Assembly: GCA_033558025.1 (NCBI GenBank)
Contig: JAUCEF010000008.1
Location: 3,521,765 to 3,585,764 of the forward strand
Source: Phytophthora sp. 'mugwort'
Lineage: Eukaryota; Oomycota; Peronosporomycetes; Peronosporales; Peronosporaceae
Direction: 5' to 3'
Length of the DNA stretch: 64,000 nt
Shown here: positions 31,246 through 42,782 of the stretch, in pieces
How the letters are laid out: each line of letters opens with the position of its first letter
Numbering within the stretch: the first letter of the stretch is position 1
The notes under the pieces: model-generated
Database searches by the model: none
Seen by the model: the letters and a program-made list of their open reading frames with translations, nothing else
What the model was told of the DNA's origin: nothing
Program-made: the position numbers and the translations under genes

Positions 31246-33255
31246 AGTACGCAGAAGTCAGCTGAGCTGACTGGCTCTGGCTCTGATATCCCATCTCCCC
31301 CCCTAATGAGCGAACGACGGCGCGTTAGCGCTTTGACGGGTCGCCGAGAGCAACGGCTTCTTGGCTAGAAAGGTTACGGTACCCAGGCTGTACGGCGTAC
31401 TAACCCGCCGAGTTCGGCTGGACTTGTTGCTTCGCGCTTGGTGAGACACGCCCTTTCCCGGGCCGACCTAGTTCTCTTGGCGCTACCAGTCAAGACCCTA
31501 GAAACTATGCCTCTCGGATGTCGACGGTGACCAAAATCCAGCCCGTGTAGGACTTACCGGATAGTGTACACTTGTCTTGGACTTTCAAAAAGTTACTTTG
31601 TTATTTATTTATCTCCCCAAATGGCTCCTCCTATTGCTAAGCATGTTCTTATACAAATATCAAGTTAAATGAAGTGTGGTAGGCCTTCGACCGACTCCTC
31701 GCAAAGATCGCATTGTAGCCACCCATACTCAAGGACCGGCTGAGTTCATCCAGTCGAGTAGCCAAGTTGTCAGCTGACTCCATACTCAGCGGCTAGTACC
31801 GCGGTTGCTGATTAAGTGAGATGTGTGAACCACTTCGTCTGGCGTTTACTACACCACTACCGTCCCGCCCATCCTACGAGCCGAGCTGGCGAGTGACTTG
31901 GCCCAACTGGTGTGTCGGCATCTGCTAAGATTACTGCATTCACTCTCGACCTTTCCGACGCTCAGCCTCCAACTCTTCCCACCTTACGAACCGCGTCGCC
32001 GACTTGACGCCCTCTCTACGAACTGGTAAGCTCGGCTGGTTTACTTACTCGACTCTACTTCCTGCTGGCTTGCATCTGCATGTGTTGGCTATCCAGATGG
32101 ATAAGAAGACTTCTCCTGCTCCACCAGAGCTCGCAACTTCAGGCGGTCGCCTATTCTTTCCCTGGGAGAGACTTCGCGGGTACCTCCTAGCTCACTAGCG
32201 GCTCAAGGCAACCACCAAGCGACAGTACTGCTGGAAAGACGCCGAGCGCTGCTCAAACGCTTGCTGGGATGCCTGGTGGATTCTCCATTACTGTCGCAGC
32301 CGGTCCTCAGTTCCCTGGAGCTCGCCTCCTCGAGAAACCAGAGGATCTTGGCGACTTCTTCGAGGCGGTATGCCAAACGTTTTGTCGCCGAAGGATCGAT
32401 CATCGGACCCTCGCCCACGGCCAGTTCGCCACAAGCTAACGCCCAAATCAATTATTCGGGGTCGAGACGGCGACGATTCGGTTTTTCCTCTCGCCGAGTC
32501 TCCTCCTCCTCGCCAACACCGGAGTGAAGATCCAGCATTGAAACCGATTCCACCGAGCTTGGACTCGTTGATCTCAGCGGTCTCCTAGTATGTTCCCGCG
32601 GACAACGACATTTATTCGCCACATTCGTCGCCTCCGCCGAGTCTTCCACGTGGAGCGAGACCGCTACTGACAGGCACGCCTCTCAGCCGAATTCCTCCAA
32701 GGGCGCTCGACTCCTCCGGTAAGCCCAACTCCTAGATCGTTGAGTTCGCTGAGTTCAGTTAATAGACACGCATCCATTCTGTCTACAGGATGAACCTCCC
32801 TGATTTTCCTACTCGGTAGACAAACTGAGAGGGCCACTACGCAGCCGGGTTTTCGCCGGGACGGACTCCTCCTGAGATATCTCGATCCCATCAGCTGAGT
32901 TATCACGGACTCAGCTTGGATCTCATTCTCGTCGACAAGGAATCTCAGGGGACACATGAGAATCAGCGGCGTCCCTTACGTTGAGCTCGAGAACTCAGCT
33001 GACGAACAAGTTCCGACTCCAGCCACTCTAGCTGAACTGAGGATGCTGCTTCAAGACCGGGAACGTATTCGTTCTGCTGAAGATCTCGAGCGGACTCAGC
33101 TGATGGAGTACACGCTTCTTCGGCTTCCGCTTCCTGGTAATTGGCGTCACCGAAGTAATATCTTGTCTGAGAGTTCATCAGCCGAGATGCTGCCATTGCT
33201 CCGAGTTAGTTCTTCCGCTCAGCCGAGTTCTTCTGAAGAGCTAGCTCAGCTTCGG
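31246..33255. other. No clear gene; decayed Gag-like, CTCAGCTGA-rich DNA
   Basis: The six-frame reading gives only short serine/proline-rich frames (for example 32004-32588), which resemble degraded retroelement Gag but show no motif. The words CTCAGC, CAGCTGA and GCTGAG recur at least ten times (31260, 31738, 31770, 32570, 32750, 32893, 32995, 33034, 33096, 33218). No promoter, tRNA or paired LTR was found. Confidence 0.45.
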
Positions 33256-33645
33256 TGTAACAGGGTTACATGATGGTAACACAAGTGTAGCCGTGCTACA
33301 TGTCAACTTGCAGTAAGTGGTACTTGGTACCATTTGGGTTAACGGGATTTCAGTATGCGGCCACAGGGCCACTCGATATGCATTCGACCAGGTTAAACTA
33401 TGGTAGATAGTTAGAGTCATACATTTACACCACAGACGGCTTTGCCGCAGATAAGCAAACAAATAATAGTTCAGTTTTAGCATTAGATAGAATATCGTCC
33501 TAGGTTTATAAATACTGACTCTTTGAGTCTTTAATGGTATAACTAGAGGGATATAAGCCTCCGCGGAGACCTTAGAAGTTAGGACGTAAGGCTCGGAGGG
33601 TCATACGTCTTCCTCTGACGCACTACGATACGCAGCCCCGCTACA
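33256..33645 (+). repeat. LTR of a Ty3/gypsy element (5' LTR)
   Basis: A 390-bp segment begins with the near palindrome TGTAACAGGGTTACA and ends CTACA. A TATAAATA box sits at 33507-33514. It is followed after two bases by the primer-site candidate TGGTAGCACTTGT at 33648. No matching 3' LTR was found in the window. Confidence 0.7.
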
Positions 33646-33704
33646 CCTGGTAGCACTTGTAGTCAATCCCGCACCTGAGGCCTAGGACTATTCCTCGGTG
33701 AGGA

Positions 33705-35090
33705 TGGAGCAGTCAGCATTTTACAACCTAACCCAGAGCCAGCAAGACGCGCTGAAGAACCGTATGTGATTGCTCGGCCCTGAGGGTATCGCGCATCTTG
33801 CTTCGCAAGGACCGGGCGCGGTGAACGCGCGTCATGAGAAGTTCTCAAGCTACGGAAATGATCTGTTGGAGGACCTTCAGCAGGGGATGTCTGCGTCTGC
33901 AACGATGACGGTGTCGACTGCAGTGCAGGATGGGTCTCCCGGCCTAAACCGCTCATCGTGAGCGTTAAGACTTTCGAAGGAAAGGAGGGGGAGAACCTCA
34001 TGTTGTGGATTCGTGAGATCGAAACGTGATGGATCGGCCATGCTCCGTACTGTGCAACAGCGCGTGGCGCTAGCGATCGCGAGCGCGGTGGCCGAGCGCG
34101 AGAATGGGCACTCACGTGCGGCACGACGGGGGACGCTGCCTTTTCGAGCTGGGGGGAGCTGAGACTTTAGCTTTTTCGCGAGTGTTTGCTCCGCCTAACC
34201 AGGCGTACCGCGTGAGGCCATCCTTCCTGAGTACCCGCCAGGGTAAGAGGTGGACTTCGTCCAGGAGTTGCAAACTCTGATCGCCGGTATGGCGACCGAC
34301 CCTCTGCAAGAAGGAGTGACTGTGGTAGTCTTTATGGAAGGCCTCCGCGCTGGCGTGACCAGGACGGAAGTCTTCCGCACTCACCCTTTATCTTTGGAAA
34401 AGGCCGTGAACGTGGCTTTGAAAACCGAGTTTCAACTGTAAGTCGTCTCAACTTGGCTGGGGCGTTGCTAACGCTATTCTGCCTGACGGACCGGTTCCTA
34501 TGGGCCTCAGCTACGCTGAAGATGAGGAAGCTGAGCTTCACGCTACCGATTAACATATGGGTGTTGGCGGTGCTTCATCTGCCAAAGACCACCCATTTGA
34601 AGCTAACCAGCCCCTCGCGCAGGTCGCGTCAAACTCCTACGAGCTTTCGCTCCGCATCGAGCCCGCCCATCGGCTCGTCGCGGGGAAACGGCGACACTCA
34701 GTAGGAGCGGGGCGCCCTGCTGGGGAAGAACTGAGTTCTGTTGAGCCTCATGGAGATGGAGGGCAACAGGGCCCAACCCCGGAGAGAGCCGTACTCTCTA
34801 ACACGGAACGTGTACGCAAGCCGGGCTTGCTCGTCGTCGAGGCGACGGTAAAAAAAAAGGGCTTTGCGAACGTCGAGCGTAGTTGCCCGATTCCGGAGCG
34901 TCCGGCAACTATGCTCAACGCTCCACGATGGAAGGCAGTCAGCGGTTAGCAGTACGCTGAGGCGATCGGAGAGCGCAGGGGTGGCATCGTCACTGTTCGC
35001 CTAGCGACCGGGACCCGTGTCGCGGTGTCAAAGGTTCCTGTGAACGTTGGTGTGAAGTTTCTCGACTTTGATAGCGTGTAATGCTACTTA
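33705..35090 (+). pseudogene. Gag-like region of Ty3/gypsy element
   Basis: Fragments in several frames include MEQSAFYNLTQSQQDALKN (about 33703) and FVQELQTLIAGMATDPLQEG (34258), then VVFMEGLRAGVTRTEVFRTH, which fits the retrotransposon-gag helical domain. No zinc knuckle could be read. The role would be RNA packaging. Confidence 0.55.
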
Positions 35091-35838
35091 GGCCTCGATC
35101 TGGATTCAAGGTACGACTTCACCAAGGGCATGGCATGGGTGAAACGTCATGAGCCATGGATTGATTGGAGGTCGAAGACCTTGGGCACAACGCGCTTTAC
35201 TCTTGGTGGAGCTTTGGTGAGCCATGAACACACCTCTACTAGGAAGAAAAAGCGTTTTTCCCGCGATCACTGGACCGAGTCGGTAAATAGTACTGGACAT
35301 AGGAGTATCCGAGCTTGTAGACACAGGATGTGTCGAGGACAAAAGTCCCGAGCAGTGCTCGTGGGTTGTGACTGGGATGGCAGGTAATCCGCTGGGTGAC
35401 ACAGGTGCCATGTGTCACGACAACGATACTCGTCCCGATGACGGTGTGTCGTTACACGCCATGCGTAGCGTGGCCGGCAGTATCCCCGAGGCATCAAGAC
35501 CGCGGGCCTCAGGATGCAAGTGATGCGGCAGGCAATCCGCTGGGTGGAGACGGTGAGTATTGCACCTCTACGACGGTTATCGACCGAGACGTACCAGTCT
35601 CGGGTGAGACGAACACGGTGCGAGCGTCTGGAGACGCAGCTAATGTGACTGTTAGGACCTCTCCGAGGCAAACAGTCTCAGCGGGGAGAAGGCTACGACA
35701 TCAATCGTCAGTCATGAGACGCAGGGCGTCTGATGCGTCTAGCATGACGAGTGAAAACACTCCTGGTGATAGCGAGCAGCTATATACCCTCGTCAACAGA
35801 GTGACAGGGGAAATCGATGGCGGCATCATTCTAGAGAT

Positions 35839-37160
35839 ATGCCCCATGCGGACACTCTGTTGGAGCTGGACGAGATTTCCATTGCTGAGTTCGGCGACGC
35901 CTTGAAGGCCCGTGAGTTAGCCGAGTTGGTCATTCTACGACCTGAGGAGAAGTTAAACTCGTCGTCATTTTTGGATAAAGCAGTCCCCGTGGACACCAAG
36001 AAGGCGTTGAATGCAGGGGCATGGTCCCCGATCCTCAAGGACCCCTCGGACCCGTACTTCCCTTTGGTGAAGGAATATCAAGACGTGGTCTCGAAGGAAC
36101 CTCCCACGAGGCTACCTCCGGATCGAGGTGTACGTCATGAGATTGACGTGGTTCCTGGAACCAAATACTGCGTGATAAGACAGTGACCTTTGCCACGAGA
36201 ACAGTATGACGTCAGTGACGCGTCTTCCGTGCTAAGCACAAGGCGGATATAGTGCGCGAGAGTAAGTCTCCGCACACAACGCCTACGTTCTGTGTCAGAA
36301 AGCTGAATGTCGAGTGGCGAATCGTTCATGATTTTAACAAGCTTAACGCGGTCACCATTCAGGTGCAGACGCCTATTCCTAAGAAGGACGTTCTCCAGAA
36401 CAACGTGGAGAGGTGTACAGTGCCCTCGAATTGTTCGATGGATACTATCAATTGCTCATGAGAGTAAGCGATATTCGCTTACGGCGGTCAGCACTCCCAG
36501 CGGTATGCTCTAGAAGTGGCTAGTAATACCCAAGGGCTGCCGAACGCGCCTGGGACGTTTAATCGCCTTATGACGCAGCTGTTCAGTCCCCACAGGGCGT
36601 ATGCTCAGACATACTTCGACGACATATTCGTCCACAGTCGTGAGGAGCTCGGAAAGACTGATGTGGAGAACCACATTGAGCACGTATGAACGGTGCTCGA
36701 GTGCATGCGCACACACAAGTTGTATGCCAATATTGACAAGTGTGTCCTCAGCGCCGAATAGATCCCCTCTCTGGGATGCTTCATTTGGAAGCGAGGCATT
36801 CGAGCGGATCCCGCTAAGGTCAAGTCCGTTGTAGACTGGCCGGTTCCAAAGAACCAGAAAGACTTACGGAAGTGGCTTGGTCTGGCCAATTACTTGCACA
36901 AGTACAGCAAGAATTATGCTGAGGTGGCAATGCCACTGTCCAATCGCCTTATGAAGGATGTGGACTGGCGTTGGGACACCGGACATCAAGCGGTCCTTCA
37001 GCCGATCGTGGCGCTGCCAGATTCCGATCATCCCTTCAACGTCGTCTGTGATGCGTCGGGCTTCGCCATCGGCAGTGCTTTAATGCAAGCAAACACCGAA
37101 GAGCGTGAACGCCTGGTCGCGTTTGAATCTCGCCAGCTTAAGGTATCCAGTTCATGACAC
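35839..37160 (+). pseudogene. Ty3/gypsy reverse transcriptase remnant
   Basis: The linker (KDPSDPYFPLVKEYQDVVSK, 36036-36095) leads to fingers with FCVRKLNVEWRIVHDFNKLN (36288-36350), then palm with AYAQTYFDDIFVHSREELG (FDD at about 36615), and thumb with KDLRKWLGLANYLHKYSKNY. RNase H begins FNVVCDASGFAIGSALMQA (37036-37090). Stops interrupt these at 36184, 36456 and 36688. Confidence 0.88.
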
Positions 37161-37288
37161 AGATTTACTTGCGATGAAGTATGCACTCGTCCAATTTAGG
37201 TTCACCTGGTCAGCTCGACCCCGTTTGTGATCTACACTGATCATGCGTCGCTACCCATGCGACGCAGCCGTCTCATCTCCCTCAGAGA

Positions 37289-38500
37289 ATGGCCCGTTGG
37301 CTCTCTTTCTGTGCGGAGTACAACTTCGAGGTGAAGTACAAGCCTGGCAGGCAGAACGTCTTGGCCGATGCGTTCTCACGCAGGCCAGACTATGAGATCG
37401 CTCACGTCACGACGGTGACTTCGTCTGTGACAGACTTGATCCGCGCTGCGTACGCGCGTGATGAGTCCTACGTAGCGCTGCTACATGCGCTAGGAAGCGC
37501 GGAGTTTGCTAACTCAGACATTAAGCTGTCAGCGCGGTTGCGCGCGAGGCTACATCGATACACTCTCGATGATGGTATATTGTACTACGGTAATGGTCCA
37601 TAAGACTCTACACGCGTCGTGGTTCCTCACGAAGAGGATCTCGAGTATCCTATCCTCTATGAGGCACATGATACCCCACTTGGCGGCCATCTTAGCCGAG
37701 AAAAGACCTACAGCTCGGTGAGCCCCCACTACTGGTGGCCTAAGCTTTACCCCCAAGTGGGTCAATACGTATATGCGCATGTGTGAGACGTTCAACGGGT
37801 TAAACCCTCGCCACTTTCGGCTGCGCGTTGACCAGCTTGCCTGTAACCACGGGGTGTTGGCGATCCATGAGTATGGACTTTCTGCTCGGCCTGCCGCCGG
37901 ATGCGGCCGGCAACACGGGCATCGTGGGCTTTGTCGGCCGGTTAAGCAAGATGGCTCATTTAGCGGCGGTGCCGGACTTCATTGATGTAGAAGGAACAGC
38001 CACGCTGTTCATGAATGTGTCGTTCGACAGCATGTTCTGACGGAGGCAATGTCTCGAACCGAGACCCCCGTTTCAAGGGTAAGTTTTGGACGTCGGTCTT
38101 CGAGGTGCTCGGCACTCGACTCGACATGTCCACAAAGGACACCCGCAGACCGATGGTCAGACGGAACGCGTGAATCGCGTTGTCGAAGACATGCTTCGGA
38201 GTGTCTCTGCGGACAGACCCAAGCAACGGAGCGCCATGCTCCCACTCGTTGAGATTGAACAATGCGGTGCATGCCTCGACAGGCTTCACTCCGTTCTACT
38301 TGAACGCCCTCACATACTCTCGCGTCCCACTGGCGCCACAACTCCGTGGTTCTGGGCTTTGTGGGGAGGGATAGCCGATGGGCTACCTGATATCAGCCCA
38401 GCTGCAGTATTCGCAAGTAAATTGACACATTCGTGTCTACGCGTTTGAGAGTCTTACGACAAGTACGCGAAGCGATGGATGAAAGCCAAGATGTTAGAAG
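37289..38500 (+). pseudogene. Ty3/gypsy RNase H end and integrase remnant
   Basis: FEVKYKPGRQNVLADAFSRR (37326-37385) is the RNase H end. Integrase follows with HDTPLGGHLSREKTY (zinc-binding His region, about 37670-37715), MDFLLGLPPDAAGNTGIVGF (first Asp, about 37870) and, in another frame, TDGQTERVNRVVEDMLRSV (about 38150-38205, catalytic Glu in QTERVNR). The C-terminal part near 38520-38700 reads VFKAGDIVLLNAKNPT. No chromodomain is recognised. Confidence 0.82.
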
Positions 38501-39107
38501 GAACAGGTTAATGCAAAGGGCAGAAGCAACATTGAAGTGTTTAAGGCCGGTGACATAGTTTTATTAAATGCTAAAAACCCTACCTACGCGTGCAGTGTCT
38601 GCGGTCATAAAGACTAAATTGCGCCCGCGCTTCATCGGACCTTTTAAGGTCGTGGCCAGGAAGGGTCTTGCGTACACGTTCAGTCTTCCGAAGATGATGC
38701 GTACACACCCCGTGTTACGTAAGGTTCCTTAAGCCGTATCGGGAACCAGAGTGGCAATGGCAGCCGCACGACGTCGTAAACGCCACGAAGCTTCCGTGCC
38801 AGGCCCCGTGGGTTCGCTGAGCGATGAGTCGAGCGACGAGGATGACGATGAGGTCAATCCGAACCTCGTTCATCCTGACGAGGACATGCCTAGCAAGGCT
38901 ACGTCCGCCTAGAAGGCGAATACGCTTGTGTCTGCGAGGAGCTTGGCTCCGCCGAGCACACCGTCCACCAAAGCGGCCCCGCCGACCAGCGCACCTGAGG
39001 CAACCACGGACCCGAAGAAGGATATAGCCAAGGACGTGTGCGTCGATGACTCAATCCTTGGTACCCTTTATCGACGAGAATAGCCCACTCCTTCGGGTAG
39101 GTTTCAT

Positions 39108-40037
39108 TCAGCCTGCCGTCGTCGCGCAGGTTGGCGTCCTCGGCGTGTTACGCAGAGCTTGTGAATGAAAGGCAGCGTTACCTCGGAAGATCTCAGCATG
39201 TATGCTGCCTCCCGTATGGTCCGTACAGTTGATCGCGATTCCGTTCGGAAGCACCGATACTTCAATTTTGAAGCCGTATAGGTGATGTTTATCACTATAG
39301 CAGCGCAGGGTCTCACTCATATTTCCGCTAGGTTTGTTAGATTGCTGGAACGTAACGTCCGTAGAGTAGCGTGCGTACGGAAAGTTATGGAACGCATATC
39401 CGGAACGGACAATCCTGCCCAGCGTCCACCGATCGTTCGTCGCCTCCACGAACGTCTCGTATAGGAACGGCGAGGCGACATCCATGAACTTTCGGACCAT
39501 TTTCTGGAAGGTAGATGGCGGGATCTTGAAAACGCGGGCGACAGTGTCCCATTTACCGAGGTGTTTCAGCGAGCTGAGTGTCATAAAAAGACATCTCGAG
39601 CAGCGTAGCGGCGCTTCTTACCGCGACCCACGTTCCAGTGTCCCTTGACGTGAAGACTCACGGTCTGCCAAAGCCGCTCGAACCCTTCGGGGGTAAAATT
39701 GGTAAATTTGACGACCCCGTCTGGGCCCTGGCTCGCACGCACAGCTCGTAGATAGACGCCACGGTTCCCGCGGCGGTGCCATCCTCGTCGTCGGCGTCGT
39801 TTCGGTTGTAGTGACGACAACTTGGGCGATCTTGGCCTTGCGTCGTTCGTCGCGCTCGAAAAGATCAGCGGTTGAAGCACGAAAGTCTGCTTCGTCGAGT
39901 GCTTCGGGGTTAGAGTCTTGGCGGCTTGTGATGACTCGTGAGATGTCGAGCTTGTAGTGTATGCAGCAATATTCGAAATGGCCCCCGCAACTGGTTAAAA
40001 CCTCCTCCACTAGTTCAGCTAGCGCCAGGGCGTACAA
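39108..40037 (-). pseudogene. PIF/Harbinger-like transposase (DDE_Tnp_4) fragment
   Basis: On the minus strand, the frame at 39581-39880 (FTPEGFERLWQTVSLHVKGH and then RRYAARDVF) runs into 39108-39584 (KMVRKFMDVASPFLYETF; YSTDVTFQQSNKPSGNM, first Asp; LYGFKIEVSVLPNGIAINC). A frame change at about 39582 separates them. The C-terminal half with the remaining catalytic residues is missing, cut where the gypsy body ends. Terminal repeats were not found. Confidence 0.72.
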
Positions 40038-40110
40038 TGACGACCACTTTTACATGCAATACATGGATATGTATGGACTGCAAATCATAATATAGGTGCT
40101 ATGCCAGCCT

Positions 40111-40589
40111 CTAATGCAACATCTCGAATTTTCTGCCGTGCTTCTCGTATTCTAGAAGGGCATGCGTAAGCATACCCCGTACGTTTTCCTCAGCTCTATT
40201 GTAGTACCGCTTCTGAAACTCACTGCGCTGCTCTCTATAATTATCATATTCGAGTCTGTTGTGGGCACGCTTTTATTCTTAAACGGATCTTCTAGCTGAG
40301 ATGCCTTTGGAAATTAACCGGTGTGTTGGGTTTTATCAATTACCAATTGCTCAAACTCACACAACTATCGCTGGTCCGTGATTTCATGCTCACTGAACTT
40401 TTCAATTTGAAAGTTTACAATACCGTGGGATTCAAAGTATTGGTAAATTCAGCAACCTACTCGTTCGTCGATCCTGCGTTATATTTATATTTATGTTCAG
40501 CCCAACGAGTGCAAAGATTCTGTGTAGCCGAGCCACTGTACACGATAGTCTCATCTGCATTGGGCAATCTTATATACATATCCAATCAT
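40111..40589 (-). pseudogene. GIY-YIG endonuclease-like gene, PLV cluster, broken
   Basis: From ATG at 40589 the minus strand reads MIGYVYKIAQ, then after a frame change NADETIVYSGSATQNLCTRW, then IYQYFESHGIVNFQIEKFSE and EHEITDQR, a stop, LCEFEQLVIDKT, and finally an acidic-basic tail EYDNYREQRSEFQKRYYNRA ending at 40111. The GYVYKI and VYSG segments fit the GIY and YIG strands (IVYSG in place of IVYIG), and the CTRWAEH segment the catalytic Arg. Such nucleases are common in PLVs and giant viruses. About three lesions are present. Confidence 0.65.
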
Positions 40590-40659
40590 ACCTATATAAA
40601 GTTATTATCTTTATCAGCGCTTATCGCTCACAAATATGATCTTATGAATATAGCTTACA

Positions 40660-41526
40660 ATGGGTGCGAGTTTTATCAAACTCGATTCCACGAACCTCGT
40701 TCAAGATGGGTACAGCTCAACTTGGCGATACAGTTTACCGGGTTCTGCTGACTATTTTCGCGATGTTGTTTGTGCCGTTCAATCAATGAGCATGTACAAC
40801 TCCGAATACAATATCGATGCGACTCAGTTCTGGAACAACACTTTCGAAATCGAAGTACCTACGGGTACTACAACATCCATTGTGAGTATCAATCTCTCGG
40901 ATGATATTTTCACGTATGCCGATATCAATCGAAGCATCCAGACTGCTCTCGTTGATGCTGGAGCCTATCTCAGTGATCCATCTGGAAATAATGTTTTTTA
41001 CATCCAATTATCGGAAAATAGCGTATATTATGCTGCTCAGTTTAATTTTAGCGCTAACCCAACGACACTACCTACTGTTGGAGGTACCTAGACTAAACCT
41101 ACTACTGGCCTATATAGCTCCGGCAGTTCTGGTTTGCCTACTACTACGCGCGTTCCGCGCCTGATCATCGATAATGCTGAGTTTGGAAAGGTCGTTGGAT
41201 TGACTGTTGGAACATACTCATCACCCCCTGCAACGGTTGCAAGCGCTCAACGTCCGGATACGATCCATCAGATCCACCCTACTTGTTCATTCATCGTACG
41301 ATGCGATCTAATTAAGAATGAAGACGTTGCGAGTGGCGATACTCTGAGTGCATTCGATCGAGGTGCTGCATCGGTTGGACAGCCAATTAGCTATAAACCG
41401 AGTCAATATGCTTGGATGAACTGCCACAACGGTGCTCGCACGACGATTACGATCTCCATTTACAATCAGACTGATCAGAAGGTTAATTTTCGAGATACTT
41501 CGGTCTCGATCATGCTATTGTTTTGA
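40660..41526 (+). pseudogene. PLV penton-like minor capsid protein, one internal stop
   Basis: A 288-codon frame starts MGASFIKLDSTNLVQDGYS and ends DTSVSIMLLF. It is broken only by an in-frame TAG at 41089-41091 within GGT-stop-TKPTTGLYSSGSSGLP. Beta-strand-rich sequence with FEIEVPTGTTTSIVSINLSD and ADINRSIQTALVD in the middle fits the penton (minor capsid) proteins found beside the MCP in PLVs and Polintons. It would sit at capsid vertices. The single lesion suggests recent decay or read error. Confidence 0.6.
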
Positions 41527-41701
41527 CAAAAAAATAAAGCCATTGCTTGTGTATTTCTTAGCGTAATGAGGCGGAAGTTACAATCTAAAGCTCCCCGCTA
41601 CCATAGGCTTCTTCTTCATGGCACGGAGCTTAGCCATATGATCGCGAGCTTCCTGAGAACCTTTTGTAATCTCTTAGCCTTTGTCTTTGGTTTGCCAACA
41701 C

Positions 41702-42330
41702 CTACTCTATATCGACGGCGGACCCACCTCGAAGGGATTTGATGAGGTCTTCATGTTCAGGTTTGGTAGCCTTGGAAAGCAGAAACTTCTCTCCGGCATC
41801 GACCGCATCAGAAATATTTCCCTTGCGCTTTGTGTAAGCGAGAGCACGTTTGGCCCCCTTCTTCACATCACTGATAGTTAGGCGTCCTCCTTCCTTATCG
41901 CTATCATAACCCCCGATACCCGTCATGGATTGGATAGCAGCTCTCGCTGGAATAGCGCCCTGGGGAGCACCGAGTGCAGTTGGGAGAGCGGTAACAGTAG
42001 CATCTGCTGCTCCGCTAAGAATGCCAGAGTCTTTAGCAAATTTGAATGCCTTTTTGATACCACTCCATATCTTAGACCAAATACTGGCTCCATGCATACT
42101 TTCATATGCTTGAAAGGATATCCAATCTCTTTATTCGTGATTGCCAAACGCGTTCCTTTACCTGATTTGCGAGCTCGAAGATCTTTAGCATACGATTCAG
42201 GATGAAGATGGAGCGTAGCACCAGAACCACGCAACTTATCTTTAGTCAATGAGAGGGTACTAGATTTAAATACCCTCTTGAGCTTTGCCTCTGGGATTGA
42301 CGATGGAACTGGTAACTCTTTGAACGCCAT
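41702..42330 (-). pseudogene. Probable PLV small virion protein, frameshifted
   Basis: ATG at 42330 opens MAFKELPVPSSIPEAKLKRV. After a one-base shift near 42103 the frame continues SMHGASIWSKIWSGIKKAFK and runs glycine/alanine-rich to 41702 (AIQSMTGIGGY, SLRGGSAVDIE). The segment GASIWSKIWSGIKKAFKFA is a strong amphipathic helix, like membrane-active internal virion proteins of adenovirus-like viruses. That comparison is inference from composition and context. It lies 26 bp after the protease stop. Confidence 0.5.
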
Positions 42331-42355
42331 GATTATATTTCATGACTGATTTTAT

Positions 42356-42734
42356 TTATAGAGTGATTAAATTTAGGTCTTCGAGTCGATCTAATAGATG
42401 CATTTTATTTTTTTGTTTGCAGTATACCCAAAGCATGCACCATATACCACAATAATTACCGTTTGCTCCTTGATATTGTTTAGGGTTGTATCTACCGATT
42501 CCATACTTTGTCGGAGCTGCTTGGCCCATCGAGTCGAAAAATTCGCCATCGTGTACCGCTTACCAGTGTCCTACATCAAGGTTAGGAGGCCTCAATAAGA
42601 CCAAGTACGTACCTTCCTTTCGGATCGGTTTCGACATTTCACTCGATTCGAATATTATCCAGACGGACTCCTAATCGATCCGCAAGTTCAATAAGATCAT
42701 GATCGCTTGTGATTGGCTTAATGAGATGAGCCAT
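42356..42734 (-). pseudogene. PLV adenain-like cysteine protease, broken
   Basis: ATG at 42734 opens MAHLIKPITSDHDLIELADR and LGVRLDNIRIE, followed by a stop. Further frames read a GHW-like segment (ggacactggt, catalytic His region), EFFDSMGQAAPTKYGIGRYN, then QYQGANGNYCGIWCMLWVYC (Gln and Cys region) and LEDLNLITL to the stop at 42356. The order His, Asp/Ser-rich, Gln, Cys with CGxWC fits the Ulp1/adenain fold that matures capsid proteins in PLVs and virophages. At least one stop and one frame change break it. It starts 49 bp from the divergent capsid gene. Confidence 0.68.
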
Positions 42735-42782
42735 AATATTTAATATCGATGAAAGTATATTAGAATCCGTATAGATTCAACG

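Larger units (their letters stand above)
33646..39090 (+). mobile_element. Ty3/gypsy retrotransposon body, lacking 3' LTR
   Basis: After the primer site comes a Gag-like region (33700-35000), then linker, reverse transcriptase, RNase H and integrase in the Ty3/gypsy order, all on the plus strand. In-frame stops and frameshifts are many (for example near 36184, 36456, 36688, 36760, 37155 and 38040). The element is cut at about 39090 by the next transposon fragment. Confidence 0.85.

Noticed and set aside
36135..36329. tRNA or other RNA genes in the retroelement region
   Set aside because: Several short hairpins were looked at, but none gave a cloverleaf with a plausible anticodon arm; no rRNA segment was seen either.
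40323..40751. 142-codon plus-strand frame at the left of the PLV island
   Set aside because: The minus strand of the same DNA encodes a recognisable GIY-YIG protein, so this frame is its shadow.
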